IMG/VR virus record: IMGVR_UViG_3300050343_000057
Location: 1 to 39,135 of that record
DNA length: 39,135 bases
Direction: 5' to 3' (one strand)
DNA from: a virus
Numbering within the stretch: position 1 is the stretch's first letter; the number at the start of each line of letters is the position of its first letter. Of the stretch, positions 15,047 to 24,862 are shown piece after piece. The translations under genes were made by a program, and so were the position numbers. The notes under the pieces are model-generated. The model was not told the origin of the DNA. It saw only the letters and a list, made by a program, of their open reading frames with translations, and made no database searches.

Positions 15047-15924
15047 TGAACCATCCTGCTGAACTGGCAATACATCAGTACCTTGAAGATGCTGCCAACG
15101 GTAAGTCTTCTATGTCAGATGAAACAATTGACACAGTTAGCAAGTGATGTAGCAGAGGCACTGAAACGCCAGTTCGGTAGTGGTAATAAACGTGACGAGT
15201 TCAGGTTAAGGATGTCCAACATTGGGCGTCCTACTTGTCAACTCTGGTTTGATAAGAACAAGCCAGAGAAAGCATTACCAAAGCCGACTACATTTCGTAA
15301 TGAACATGATGTTAGGAGATATAGTTGAAGCTGTTTTTAAGGGTGTTCTTAAAGAGCTAACGTTCCTTTTGAAGATGAAGATAACTTAGCCTTCCAGTGG
15401 GAGATAGTAATGATACTGTTGTTTCTGGGCAGTTATGATCTTATCGTATGGATGGTGCACTTGATGATGTAAAGTCAGCATCTGATTGGTCATATCAGAA
15501 ACAAGTTTGAGTCATATGATACGTTACTCAAAGGTGATTCATTTGGATATGTAGGGCAGTTAGCAGGTTATGCTAAAGCTTCTGGTAAAAAGGTAGGTGG
15601 TTGGTGGGTAGTCAACAAAGCCAACGGTAACATCAAGTATGTACCTGCTGACAGCATGGACTTTGACGCAGATGCTAGAGAAGCTAAGATAAAACATTGA
15701 CACAGTAAATGCCAATGAGTTCAAGCGATGCTTTCAATCCTGTACCGGAAACGTTTAGAGGTAAGCCATCAGGTAACTATGGTACTAAATCGACTAACTG
15801 TAAGTTCTGTGACTTTAGGTTTGAATGCTTTCCAGAACATTGAAGAGTTACCATCAAAGGTATCACAAGCTAGAGTTAAACCAACAGTAAGTTACGTACA
15901 TGTAAACGAAGGGCTAAACCATGA
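15046..15924 (+). CDS. Cas4/RecB-like PD-(D/E)XK exonuclease, frameshifted
   Basis: ATG 15046 overlaps the preceding TAA. The end is uncertain because of frame breaks; the most natural one is TGA at 15922-15924, overlapping the next ATG. About 290 residues. A first Cys lies in IGRPTCQLWF, and GDIVEAVFKGVL carries the motif Glu. DGALDDVKSASDW supplies the Asp and Lys of the nuclease core, and FGYVGQLAGYA matches the QxxxY motif. The last Cys set is CKFCDFRFEC. One early Cys plus three late ones is the iron-sulfur plan of Cas4 and AddB. It would resect DNA during phage recombination or host DNA breakdown. No CRISPR genes are near. Confidence 0.75.
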
Positions 15925-16361
15925 AGGCATCTCAATACGCTGCCGCAATGAAGCATGGGTATAGGAGTGGGTTAGAGTTCGGACTAAAGACTACCTAATT
16001 AGAACATAAGATGCAAGTTCAAATACGAGAAGGTAAAGATTGAGTGGGAAGACCTTATGTACCGCACCTATACCCCTGACTTTGTATTGGTAACGGTATT
16101 ATAATTGAGACAAAGGGGTTGTTTACTGCAGATGATCGCCGTAAACATTTAGCTGTTAAGGAGCAGCACCCTAAGTTAGACATACGATTTGTATTTACTA
16201 ACAGTCGTTCTAAAATTAAGTAAGGGTGCTAAAACTACCTATGGACAATGGTGTGAAAAAAATGGTATACAGTATCATGATCGCATCATTCCAGGAGTGG
16301 CTGACACGAGAAGGGCAAAGACATGCATCCTGCATTAATCCACTGCCCATACAAAAAGTAA
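15921..16361 (+). CDS. T7 endonuclease I-type Holliday junction resolvase, frameshifted
   Basis: ATG 15921 to TAA 16359-16361, about 147 residues as in T7 gp3 (149). After one-base corrections the core reads MYRTYTPDFVL, GIIIETKGLFTADDRRKHL, DIRFVFTNS and KTTYGQWCEKNGIQYHDR. These are the Asp, the Glu-x-Lys and the C-terminal signatures of endonuclease I. It cuts branched DNA and Holliday junctions before packaging, and in T7 it also degrades host DNA. It follows the Cas4-like exonuclease, a common pairing in T7-like replication modules. Confidence 0.85.
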
Positions 16362-16377
16362 AAAGGAGACAGCAGAA

Positions 16378-16727
16378 ATGAATGAAGAGAATGTATTAAT
16401 AGACTTTGAACCTAATGATTACATCATACGCTGTCTCCATTTTTAGATGAGAAGGTAACTGGACAGGGAGAGTTGATGGTAGGTACTGTAACTACAGAAG
16501 ATAATGTAATGAATGATGATGATCACTACAACTTACACACCTAACACAGCTTGTTGTGCCTCAGTACCTGCCCTATGGAAGAGAGCGCATGAAGTTGTGA
16601 AATCTACTAAGTGAGATTGTAGAGGAAGCTAAGAATAAGGTATCCTAACAAGTTACCAGAAGTAGAAAACTAAAAAGAAACCAGATATAACCAGGTAGAT
16701 AAAAACGTAATAAAGGTAAGTTTCTAA
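16378..16727 (+). CDS. Unknown protein, frameshifted, about 116 aa
   Basis: AAAAGGAG at 16360-16367 precedes ATG 16378. With a few one-base corrections the reading continues to TAA 16725-16727. Recognisable stretches are NEENVLIDFEPNDYI, FLDEEGNWTGE, MVGTVTTEDNVMNDDDHY and LTHLTQLVVASVPAL, followed by a basic tail. The acidic N-terminal half and the LxLTQLVxASVPAL helix suggest a small regulator-like protein. I recall similar hypothetical genes between endonuclease and ribonucleotide reductase in marine podoviruses, but no function is known. Confidence 0.5.
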
Positions 16728-16743
16728 TGTGGGAGACAATGAT

Positions 16744-16898
16744 ATGATAGTTAAAGTATTTCTAACTCTTGACATAGATGAAGAAGAGTATCCAATGCCT
16801 GTAGATGGAAAGATAACGATGAAGAGAAGACGCATGTAAAAGAGTTTATATTGATGTTGATGGGTGGAAATTAAATCAATAAAACAATATCGGAGTAG
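16744..16898 (+). CDS. Unknown small acidic protein, frameshifted, about 51 aa
   Basis: ATG 16744 opens MIVKVFLTLDIDEEEYPMPV. A frame change near 16815 then leads to a C-terminal part that includes Tyr/Ile-Asp-Val-Asp-Gly and a closing IKSIKTI before TAG 16896-16898. The shape strand, acidic helix, strand with DVDG is typical of very small phage proteins next to nrd genes. No function known. Confidence 0.45.
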
Positions 16899-16902
16899 TT
16901 AT

Positions 16903-18728
16903 ATGAATAACCATTTACCAACAGACTATCAAGCATTCATTCACAAGTCACGTTATGCCAAGTACTTGACGGAAGAAGGCCGAGAATCGTGGTGAAACAG
17001 TAGGACGATACATGACAATGTAGTGCAACCAGGCATTAGGTAGAAGAATAGCCTAACCAAAGAGATTGAGCAGGCTATACTAGGACTAGAATCATGCCTT
17101 CTATGCGAGCTATGATGACAGCTGGCCCAGCGCTAGATCGTGACAACACAGCAGGCTACAACTGTAGCTACCTACCCGTAGATGACCCTAAGTCCTTCGA
17201 TGAGGCTATGTACATTCTCCTCTGTGGTACTGGTGTCGGGTTCTCCGTTGAGCGCCAGTTCATCAGCAAGCTCCCAGAAGTACCTGAGTTGTTCGAGAGT
17301 GAGTCTGTCGTTGTCGTTAAGGACAGTAAGGAAGGCTGGGCTAAGGGGTTCCGTCAAGTTCTTGCACTCCTATGGGCTGGTGAGATACCTAAGTGGGATG
17401 TATCTCAGGTACGCCCTGCAGGTGCAAGGCTAAAGACGTTTGGTGGTAGAGCATCAGGCCCAGCGCCTCTTGTAGAACTATTTAACTTTGCTGTATCTAC
17501 CTTCAAGGCAGCACAAGGGCGTAAGCTTAGCTCTATGGAATGTCACGACTTGATGTGCTTCATTGGTCAGATCGTTGTCGTAGGTGGTGTACGCCGCTCA
17601 GCTATGATCTCTCTGTCTAACCTGAGTGATGACCGTATGCGTCACGCTAAGTCAGGACAGTGGTGGGAGACTGCTGGTCATCGTGCCTTGGCTAACAACT
17701 CTGTGTCATACACTGAGAAGCCAGACATGGAAACATTCATGCGTGAGTGGCTTGCTCTTGGTTGAGTCTAAGTCTGGTGAGCGTGGTATCTTCAATCGTG
17801 AAGCATCCAAGAAGCAAGCAGCTAAGTTTGGAAGGCGTGATCCTAACTATGAGTTCGGTACTAACCCTTGTTCAGCGAAATCATTTTACGCCCGTATCAA
17901 TTTTGCAACCTAACAGAGTGTGTAGTACGAGCTACTGATACATTACAGAAGACCTTGAGCGTAAGGTTAAGTACTGGCTACTATCTTAGGTACAATACAA
18001 TCTACTATGATTAAGTTCCCCTACCTTACGTAAGGTATGGCAGAACAATACAGCAGAAGAGCGATTGCTTGGTGTATCTATGACAGGTATTATGGACAAC
18101 CCATTTAATGACAAACTCTAACAAAGGATTGGAGAAGACCCTTGAGCACCTACGTTCTATCGCTGTTGCTACTAACGCTGAGTGGGCTGAACGCCTTGGC
18201 ATCCCTGCTAGTGCTTCTATCAGCTGCGTTAAACCTTCCGGTACGGTATCACAGCTGGTTGATTCTGCCTCTGGTATTCACGCTCGTCACAGCCCCTATT
18301 ATATTCGTACTGTCCGTGGCGACAACAAAGACCCTCTGACACAGTTCATGATTGACCAAGGTATTCCTAATGAGCCTTGCGTTATGAAGCCTGACTCTAC
18401 TGTAGTGTTTAGCTTCCCTGTGAAAGTCACCTGAGCAGGCAGTGACACGTAACGACATGACAGCAGTAGAGCAGCTAGAGTTGTGGCTTACCTATCAGCG
18501 ATCACTGGTGTGAACATAAGCCAAGTGTGACTATCTCAGTTCGTGATGCTGAGTGGATGGCTGTAGGTGCATTTGTGTATAAACTTTCGATGAGATGTCA
18601 GGTGTATCATTCTTGCCACACTCAGATCATACTTATCAGCAAGCACCTTATCAAGATGTAGAAGAGAAGAGTACCGCAAATATATGCTCCCGATGGCTCA
18701 TACATCGGGGGTTATGAATCACTACTAA
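16903..18728 (+). CDS. nrdJ: Class II (B12-dependent) ribonucleotide reductase, frameshifted
   Basis: ATG 16903 follows CGGAG (16891-16895); the end is TAA 18726-18728, about 608 residues. Clear segments are MPSMRAMMTAGPALDRDN and GYNCSYLPVDD with the first active-site Cys. LCGTGVGFSVERQF follows, then GIFNRE, NPCSE with CNLTE (thiyl-radical Cys region, 17870-17912), and CVKPSGTVSQLVDSASG. This order identifies a monomeric NrdJ, which reduces ribonucleoside triphosphates using adenosylcobalamin, so the host must have B12. About eight frame breaks interrupt it, but the block 17094-17765 is clean. Its codons are visibly more G+C-rich than the neighbours, which may reflect separate origin. Confidence 0.9.
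18689..18709 (+). other. Short perfect hairpin at the end of nrdJ
   Basis: CCCGATG (18689-18695) and CATCGGG (18703-18709) form a 7-bp GC-rich stem with a 7-base loop. No T-run follows, and it lies in the last codons of nrdJ. It could slow or attenuate transcription before the next gene, or be chance. Confidence 0.35.
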
Positions 18729-18749
18729 CCTATATGAAGGAGAATCACA

Positions 18750-18962
18750 ATGGCTAAAGTAACGATAGATGAGGTTGAATATGAATCAGATGATTTTACA
18801 GATACTCAGAAGAATCTTTTACAAGAGATCACAATCAATAATAATATCCAATCACAAAAGAACTACGAGATACACTGTCTCAAGTTCACTAATGAAACAC
18901 TGGTGGCTAAACTAAAGGAAGGGTTAGTTGCACCAGAGGCTGAAGAACCTAAGAAGGAATAA
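18750..18962 (+). CDS. DUF6447-like small protein, 70 aa
   Basis: ATG 18750 follows GAAGGAG (18735-18741). The sequence begins MAKVTIDEVEYESDDFTDTQ, as in the many short phage proteins of the MAKVTIDGKEY type (DUF6447). It then has a helix that may form a coiled coil (NNIQSQKNYEIHCLKFTNE) and an acidic Pro/Glu/Lys tail. Members are about 70-80 residues. Their role is unknown. The frame is intact. Confidence 0.6.
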   Translation: MAKVTIDEVEYESDDFTDTQKNLLQEITINNNIQSQKNYEIHCLKFTNETLVAKLKEGLVAPEAEEPKKE

Positions 18963-18977
18963 CATAGGATAATCCTT

Positions 18978-19236
18978 ATGATTAAACGTACAAGAGAATC
19001 ACGTGGTCTGGGTAAGTATGACGCACCGCTAAAGCTACAACATCAAATGGGGGTACAGTAGTTTTAAACGTGGTAGTACTAAGAACCCATTCAGTGAAGA
19101 TACTATGCAGTATCGTGAGTGGAATAGAGGGTACAGTAAAGCCTTCTATGACAATTTAAAACGGGTAACTACCGATGAACTTAGAACAAGAAGCCGAGCA
19201 ATTTATGAAGGAGAAGTACAACATGGTAGAGTTTAA
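18978..19236 (+). CDS. Unknown basic protein, about 86 aa, one frameshift
   Basis: ATG 18978 gives MIKRTRESRGLGKYDAPLK. A one-base correction near 19040 then continues through a GYSSFKRGSTKNPFSEDTMQ stretch and YREWNRGYSKAFYDNL. It ends in a basic tail EVQHGRV at TAA 19234-19236. It overlaps the MazG start. The WNRGY...F...L pattern suggests a small nucleic-acid or protein binder, but I do not recognise it. Confidence 0.55.
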
Positions 19237-19552
19237 CGTGTACCAAACTACCGCATCTGATACTGCTATATATGACGATCAGTACAAAATCCTATACCCT
19301 GCTCTTGGTTTAGCAGGTGAAGCAGGTGAGATTGCAAATAAGGTGAAGAAACTAATACGTGACGGACCAGTTAACAGGCCACCAGATTGGCGTGAACAAA
19401 TATCTGATGAGCTAGGAGATGTTCTATGGTACTGTGCTGCACTAGCTACTGATCTTAATCTGACATTGGGTAAGGTTGCAGGTGATAACATAAACAAACT
19501 TGCTGCACGTAAAGAAGCTGGCACTATAGGTGGTAGCGGAGACAAACGATAG
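19223..19552 (+). CDS. mazG: MazG-like nucleotide pyrophosphohydrolase
   Basis: The start is chosen at ATG 19223, 9 bases after GAAGGAG (19207-19213). In-frame ATGs at 19175 and 19208 would add residues not usual in phage MazG. The 109-residue product starts FNVYQTTASDTAIY and has GLAGEAGEIANKVKK, the ExxE metal site, then ELGDVLWYCAALATDL, the ExxD site. It is an all-alpha NTP pyrophosphatase. In marine phages it has been proposed to alter host ppGpp or to hydrolyse dNTPs. It is the last gene of the rightward arm. Confidence 0.88.
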   Translation: MVEFNVYQTTASDTAIYDDQYKILYPALGLAGEAGEIANKVKKLIRDGPVNRPPDWREQISDELGDVLWYCAALATDLNLTLGKVAGDNINKLAARKEAGTIGGSGDKR

Positions 19553-19561
19553 ACAAAAAAG

Positions 19562-19583
19562 AAGGGGCTTAATTGCCCCTTTT
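19562..19583. terminator. Bidirectional terminator between the two arms
   Basis: AAGGGGC (19562-19568) and GCCCCTT (19575-19581) form a 7-bp stem with loop TTAATT. An A-run on the left (19555-19560) and a T-run on the right (19580-19584) make it work on both strands. It lies between MazG (plus) and the 1110-aa gene (minus), exactly where two converging transcripts meet. Confidence 0.9.
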
Positions 19584-19585
19584 TC

Positions 19586-22500
19586 TTATGGTCTGTTTAC
19601 ATCTGCTACTATTTTAGAGAACTCAGTAAGTTTATCTAAGTCTTCTTTACTCAGTGGGTCAGGTACACGTTTTTGATATTCAACAAAATATGTTTGTGTA
19701 GATATTCGTAAGTCTTTGGGAACACGTCGCCATTTATTTAATGATCTGACGTATGGAGTACCTGCTGTTACAGAAGCTTCTCTCATATACTTTTTATAGA
19801 AATTAATTTTTTCTTTTGTTTCTAAGCGCAGTTTATTTATTACATACTCACGCTCTGTAAACTCTTCTCTTGTTACATCAGGAGCTTCATTATAATATTT
19901 TTCTATTAGTTGTTTTTCTCTAGCTTTAGCTGTTTCAACTACTTGTGGTATTACTTTGTCGTTTAAGAAACCTATTTCAAAGTTCTTTATAGAAGGCACG
20001 CCTGACTTACTACCTAGTACACGCCAATCTAAACCTAATCTTGCTAGATATTCAAAGTCTTCAGAAGGTGCATTAGTTATAGTAGCACCGAGGAACTTAG
20101 CAGTTGGATATAACCTATCTTTACCACCATAGAATCCAGCGTACTCTTTAGAAGGTAGTGCTGCTTCCTCTTCTGGACTCAAGAACATGCCACGTTGCCT
20201 AAACTTTTTCATAACACCATCACCAAAAGCACCCCAAAAATTTAAGTTAGGGTCTTCAGCAACTTCCTTAAACTCTGTACCACGTACACCAGCAGCTCTC
20301 TCCATATCTATAACTTGAGCAAAGGGGACAACAGTAGTAGCTAAAAAGTTACCAAGAAGTTCACCTGCTTTTTTACCTGCTTTTTCATTGGCAAGAAAGT
20401 CTCCACCACCAGCTATTTCCGCTACTTGATCTATTAAAGAATCACCAACGCCTGTTCTAAAGTTACTGCCTGTAAACAACTCTACAAACTCTCGTGTATC
20501 CCACTTAGCAGTAAAGTCTCCTTCAATCCATCTCTTTGCTTGCTCACCAAGATATAAAAATTGAGCCATTGGATATATGGCTGTTGTATTCAATACAGCA
20601 CCCTCACCTTTTTCTCTATCACCAATTGGTATCATCTCAGAATCTGCTGGTGCATCTTCAGATGTTCTCCACCAATAGGCAGCACCAACAGCACCCCAAC
20701 CTAGTAAATTTCGTGAAATGCGTTGCCTATCTTTAGCTGTTAGTGGACCTTTAAAAGCCTTACCACCTGTAGCTACTTTCATTAAAGCTTTCGATAAAGG
20801 TATAGATGCCCCAGCACCAAATTGTCCCATCAATTCCATACTATTAAACATAAATCTAGGGAATGGCATAATTACTGTTAGCCCGTTACGAGTAATAAAG
20901 TTTGTTGTGTCTTTAAAAAAATCTATATCTGGTTGCTTTGCGTATGTAATATCTAATGCTTTTTTAGTAGCTTCATCAACTAAAGATACAAAGTTGGGAG
21001 CGTTAGGTTTTTTAGACACACTGTTAGATGCATTATTAATTAAACCTTTAAGTCCACCCTGTTGTAATACTTCCATTAAATCTATATCGTATTCACGCCT
21101 TGATAATCTTTGTAGCTCACTAAAGAATACACCACGCCTCATCAAATGTTCTTGCCACCTGTTAGGTGTATTTAAAAAATCAACAAAATCTTCAGATGCA
21201 GTAAGTAGAGTATCTAATGCACCACCTTCACCACGACCCGTTATTTTTTGAATCTCATTTAAGTTATTAAACATGGCGTTAAACTGTGCCTTCAACTCTG
21301 GCTGACGCAAGATTAAATCTGTATAATCTTTAGCCACATCAGGCCTTGAGAATATATATTTAAATCCAGAGAAGCTATCTTTCCAAGTCTGTCCTGTAAC
21401 AAGTTTACTTCCAGCTGCGGCTATACCATCATTTTGCATTGCATATATAGCTTCATCCATAAGATTACCAACACTCTCTAGTGGCAATCTAATAGTACCA
21501 GAGGTGAGGTTACGTGATGCAGTAGCTATTTGTGAAACAAGTCCACCACGCCTTACGTTTTCAATACGCATGATGTAACGTCTACCATTACCTACGTTTT
21601 TATCAATTGCTTCTTCACCAAGTATACTAGTTTTGTTTCTCAGTACCTGACTCCACTTACCTAGTATTGTACCAGCTTCTGATGCACTATTAACAACACT
21701 TAAAGCATAGTCTTCAAAAGTTATTCCGTAATCATTTAAAGTGTCTAACATTTCTTGCGAGTTATTTTTTAAGTCTTTACTAACAATGAGATCAAACATA
21801 TTATCTATAAGAGGTCTATCATTATCAAATACATCAGGGAACATTTTCTTAAAATCAGAAGTAGATGCTACCAAAGCATCATGTTTACCTGCCTGTAGTA
21901 TTGGTGCAGTTAAAAAGTCATTACCTGCGTATAAACGAGGGGCTAACCCACCATCCAGTTCTGACATTTCACGTGTGACTTCTTTACCAGCTTGACGAAC
22001 GAGTTGTGGATCAATAACTAAATGACCATTAACAGTTTTAGAAATAATTTTACCAGATTGATTTTGAAAATCTATTATAAGAGCATCGCTTACATCTTTA
22101 TTCTTAGCGGCAATACCTGCAGCTTTATCTCTAGCTATCTGCGCTATTTCACTTGATGCTAAAGAAGCACCACCTGCTGTTTTAGTATTACGTATTTTGT
22201 TTAGTCTTTTGTTTTCGTTTACTACTTGTCTAGTTAATCCACGTGCAGTTCCACCAACACCCCTAGATAATGCCACATCTACTACAGCCCTTACTTGATT
22301 AAGGGCAGGTAAGGTTTCTGCAAACTCTCCAGCCGCACCTAATCCATCCATAATAAAAGAGGTTAAGTCTTCTGGGTTTTCAGTGTTACTATACTTACCT
22401 GTTATAACACTATCTAGTACATCAAAAGTACTAGGAGAAAACTCCTGTAAGGCATTGAGTGAACCTTCTAAGTTATCTACTGTCATAGCACCAAACTTAT

Positions 22501-22918
22501 TAAGGTGCATACCAAACTTTAGTACGTGCTCTGTAGGTAGCTGTGATATTAACCAATCTACGGGTGTTCTGATACCACCTTCTTCTGTTTCACCTTTGGC
22601 AAAGTTTGCGCTTGTTTCTGCATAAAACTCTTCTAATTCTTCTTCTGTTTCAAAACTGTTTATTTTTTCTAGTAGTTCATTCTCATCTTTAAGAGCTAAC
22701 CTATACCTTCTATCTTCATCATAATCATATTCAACTTTCTCTGCACTCGTAAATGCTGGATCGTCTGCTCTTGGAGGTAATAGATTATCATCTTCAATAA
22801 TGGCAGGGTCAAGCTCAGGTTCAGCTAAAACCTCATCAATTGAAGTATCATTTATAGGTATGTTAGTTTCTTCTTTCTCTTCTAAAGAGTCAAGAAAGTC
22901 TATTGTAGATTGATCCAT
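19586..22918 (-). CDS. Large internal virion protein, 1110 aa
   Basis: ATG 22918 lies 6 bases after the upstream stop, so it is coupled to the preceding gene. It is the last gene of the virion operon. The N-terminus is very acidic (about 100 residues). A long mainly helical body with several hydrophobic or small-residue stretches follows, such as LGAAGEFAETLPALNQVRAV and ISRNLLGWGAVGAAYWWR. The tail is charged and helical. No lytic transglycosylase motif is evident. Size, position at the end of the structural arm and helical character fit ejection or core proteins such as T7 gp16 by analogy only. The frame is intact over 3.3 kb, which contrasts with the broken plus-strand genes. Confidence 0.65.
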   Translation of the reverse strand: MDQSTIDFLDSLEEKEETNIPINDTSIDEVLAEPELDPAIIEDDNLLPPRADDPAFTSAEKVEYDYDEDRRYRLALKDENELLEKINSFETEEELEEFYAETSANFAKGETEEGGIRTPVDWLISQLPTEHVLKFGMHLNKFGAMTVDNLEGSLNALQEFSPSTFDVLDSVITGKYSNTENPEDLTSFIMDGLGAAGEFAETLPALNQVRAVVDVALSRGVGGTARGLTRQVVNENKRLNKIRNTKTAGGASLASSEIAQIARDKAAGIAAKNKDVSDALIIDFQNQSGKIISKTVNGHLVIDPQLVRQAGKEVTREMSELDGGLAPRLYAGNDFLTAPILQAGKHDALVASTSDFKKMFPDVFDNDRPLIDNMFDLIVSKDLKNNSQEMLDTLNDYGITFEDYALSVVNSASEAGTILGKWSQVLRNKTSILGEEAIDKNVGNGRRYIMRIENVRRGGLVSQIATASRNLTSGTIRLPLESVGNLMDEAIYAMQNDGIAAAGSKLVTGQTWKDSFSGFKYIFSRPDVAKDYTDLILRQPELKAQFNAMFNNLNEIQKITGRGEGGALDTLLTASEDFVDFLNTPNRWQEHLMRRGVFFSELQRLSRREYDIDLMEVLQQGGLKGLINNASNSVSKKPNAPNFVSLVDEATKKALDITYAKQPDIDFFKDTTNFITRNGLTVIMPFPRFMFNSMELMGQFGAGASIPLSKALMKVATGGKAFKGPLTAKDRQRISRNLLGWGAVGAAYWWRTSEDAPADSEMIPIGDREKGEGAVLNTTAIYPMAQFLYLGEQAKRWIEGDFTAKWDTREFVELFTGSNFRTGVGDSLIDQVAEIAGGGDFLANEKAGKKAGELLGNFLATTVVPFAQVIDMERAAGVRGTEFKEVAEDPNLNFWGAFGDGVMKKFRQRGMFLSPEEEAALPSKEYAGFYGGKDRLYPTAKFLGATITNAPSEDFEYLARLGLDWRVLGSKSGVPSIKNFEIGFLNDKVIPQVVETAKAREKQLIEKYYNEAPDVTREEFTEREYVINKLRLETKEKINFYKKYMREASVTAGTPYVRSLNKWRRVPKDLRISTQTYFVEYQKRVPDPLSKEDLDKLTEFSKIVADVNRP

Positions 22919-22924
22919 GTGTTA

Positions 22925-24121
22925 TTAAAAATCCTCGTCAATATTTCTTTCATTGAGTACCAAGAAAGGATTGCCACGCATTTCACGGTCTGCTACACCT
23001 GTATATACAATAACTTTCCCACTAACAAAAATTACATCCCCTTTATTATACTTACCTGCCTTTAATGTAGCTTTAAATGCTTCTATACTTTCTGGTTTTT
23101 TTAACTTATCGGCTTCATTGTTTTTTATATTAAACCCATAGTCTGTTAGATTAGAAACGGCTCTATTATATATACCTTCAGCTACGGCTTTCATGCCATC
23201 TGATTTAAAAGCTGTATTGCGAGTCATTAATTCATTAGAGACTTCTAATTCACCTATATCTAACATATGCCTTCTACTAGCATCTATTGCATTAAACCTA
23301 TCTTCAATACTATCATACTCTAATCCCAAAGAAGGCGCAACAGAAGCACGTATTTCTCTGGCAAAAGTAGATATATTACCTGCAGTTATTTTTGTACCTT
23401 CATCTACACCATCTCCACTTTTATCACGTTCAGCTTCTTTCATTGTTGCTAAGTCTTTTAATAATATTTTTTGTTCAGACTTCCAGCTTTCCATCTTAGG
23501 AGAGTCGGGTTTCTGTGCCATAAGCTGAGATAATTTGGCAAGTCTATTACCATAAGTAGCATCAAGCTTAGTTGGTTCACCATATAAGGCAGCAAATGCT
23601 TTTTTATTAATACTGAAACCTTCACTCATTTCTATAGAATCACCCGTACCATCACTCATAGTTTCTATAGCTTTTAATTCAGCACCTTCGCTAATTTTTC
23701 CCATACCAACTGGAGTAGCTTCTTCCTTACCATCAGACATATTTACAGTTTCGGTAAAGGTATTTTTGTCTTCTTGATTTAATTCATTTGATATGGATGG
23801 AAAGTTAATAAGTGTGTTCGGGGCAACACCTTTTTTTATAGCATCTTGTCCAGCAGTAAGCCAGAAATCAGCATTCATCTTACCACCAGCCATTATTTTT
23901 GCGACTGTATCAGGGTCTTCATATATAGACTGAAGTAAACCAGCAGTTTCATCTGCAATTTTTTGTTCTGCTTCCCTTTCAGCATTTTTAGTTAACCTCT
24001 GACGTGTGGCAACCATAGCTTCATCATCTGCTAACTTGTTTATACGATCTCGTTCATCATCTAAATCTTCAGTAAGTTTTTTAGCAAAACCAGCACCAAA
24101 TGCTTGTAAGTTAAATGCCAT
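22925..24121 (-). CDS. Putative virion protein, 398 aa
   Basis: The start ATG 24121 overlaps the upstream TAA. The N-terminal 100 residues are charged and helical with coiled-coil character (LTEDLDDERDRINKLADDEA). A Met/Ser/Asp/Gly-rich middle follows, in which NMSDGKEE, TMSDGTGD and EMSEG look like a loose repeat. The C-terminal region closes with beta-like KGDVIFVSGKVIVYTG. No family is recognised. The position between the 174-aa gene and the 1110-aa gene suggests an internal virion or ejection component. Confidence 0.6.
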   Translation of the reverse strand: MAFNLQAFGAGFAKKLTEDLDDERDRINKLADDEAMVATRQRLTKNAEREAEQKIADETAGLLQSIYEDPDTVAKIMAGGKMNADFWLTAGQDAIKKGVAPNTLINFPSISNELNQEDKNTFTETVNMSDGKEEATPVGMGKISEGAELKAIETMSDGTGDSIEMSEGFSINKKAFAALYGEPTKLDATYGNRLAKLSQLMAQKPDSPKMESWKSEQKILLKDLATMKEAERDKSGDGVDEGTKITAGNISTFAREIRASVAPSLGLEYDSIEDRFNAIDASRRHMLDIGELEVSNELMTRNTAFKSDGMKAVAEGIYNRAVSNLTDYGFNIKNNEADKLKKPESIEAFKATLKAGKYNKGDVIFVSGKVIVYTGVADREMRGNPFLVLNERNIDEDF

Positions 24122-24645
24122 TATACTCTCCTTGCCATAAGACCACTAGGCTGTGGCTCTTCATCAACTACATCTTCCATAGGCATATCAGGTTCTTCAT
24201 CAACTTTAATATTGTCTATTGCTTTAGGTAATCTTTCACGCATCTTTTTCATAGCTATTGCAATCTTAGACTCACTAATTTTATCTTCGTCAACAGCTTT
24301 TTCAGTACCTAATGTATATTCAATACCAGCTTCATCACCTATAAATGCAAGCATCTCAATGATTACAGGCATAGCTAATATACCTACGTCTATTGTATGT
24401 AACCCCTGCATCACCGCCGTTGATTGCATTGAGTCTGCCATAGTTGTTAGTGGTATACCCAGTTCCATACTGTCGAGTAGTGCATCGTAAACATCGTCAG
24501 ATGTAAGTCTTGGTATATAAAACTCAAGTGCTTCTTCTACCGTGTTATACTTTGGTGGGTTCTGCCAAGGTCTACCGCCAACTTCAGCAGTCATGCCTTG
24601 TCCGGGAATAGGATAGTTAAAAGAGGGAGAAGGTTTATCGACCAT
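24121..24645 (-). CDS. Putative virion-associated protein, 174 aa
   Basis: ATG 24645 overlaps the end of the 71-aa gene by 11 bases. The protein begins with a Pro/Gly-rich FNYPIPGQGMTAEVGGRPWQ and then has EEALEFYIPRL. A long hydrophobic helix region, HTIDVGILAMPVIIEMLAFI, could be a membrane segment or a buried helix. The C-terminus is acidic with DEEPDMPMEDVVDEEP. The N-terminal GQGxTAEVGxRPWQNPP motif is one I recall from uncharacterised marine phage structural proteins. Role is unknown. Confidence 0.6.
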   Translation of the reverse strand: MVDKPSPSFNYPIPGQGMTAEVGGRPWQNPPKYNTVEEALEFYIPRLTSDDVYDALLDSMELGIPLTTMADSMQSTAVMQGLHTIDVGILAMPVIIEMLAFIGDEAGIEYTLGTEKAVDEDKISESKIAIAMKKMRERLPKAIDNIKVDEEPDMPMEDVVDEEPQPSGLMARRV

Positions 24646-24850
24646 TGGTAAGTTGCTTTCTCTTTTTACGGATAGAGGTTACATAGTCTCGCACTCTATC
24701 AATTGGTTCATTTAAATTTTCTTTAGGTTCAGCTTCACGTTTACGAGATAGAAGACCCATACCCATAGAAGATTTCTTAGGCATATCTTCAAGTTCTGCA
24801 TCTGTAATGTTTAAGTTTGAATATGCTGTAACTGCTGGGTTAATATTCAT
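24635..24850 (-). CDS. Small basic protein, 71 aa
   Basis: ATG 24850 follows AAAGGAA in the 12-base gap after the Q/N-rich gene. The product starts INPAVTAYSNLNITDAELED, then MPKKSSMGMGLLSRKRE. It ends strongly basic (YVTSIRKKRKQLTNGR). MGLLSRxRE resembles a short linear motif. It is coupled to the 174-aa gene. A minor virion part or scaffold is possible; nothing more can be said. Confidence 0.55.
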   Translation of the reverse strand: MNINPAVTAYSNLNITDAELEDMPKKSSMGMGLLSRKREAEPKENLNEPIDRVRDYVTSIRKKRKQLTNGR

Positions 24851-24862
24851 TATTGTATTCCT

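Noticed and set aside
15219-15234. An eighth AGTCC palindrome (GTCCAACATTGGGC)
   Set aside because: Two mismatches, and it encodes the conserved MSNIGRP segment of the exonuclease, so it is probably chance.
15046-15924. A CRISPR-Cas locus because of the Cas4-like gene
   Set aside because: No other cas gene and no repeat-spacer array in the window; the neighbours are phage recombination genes.
20718-21251. Plus-strand open frame of 177 codons opposite the 1110-aa gene
   Set aside because: It is a shadow of an intact, well-supported minus-strand gene, with no ribosome binding site or gene-like context.
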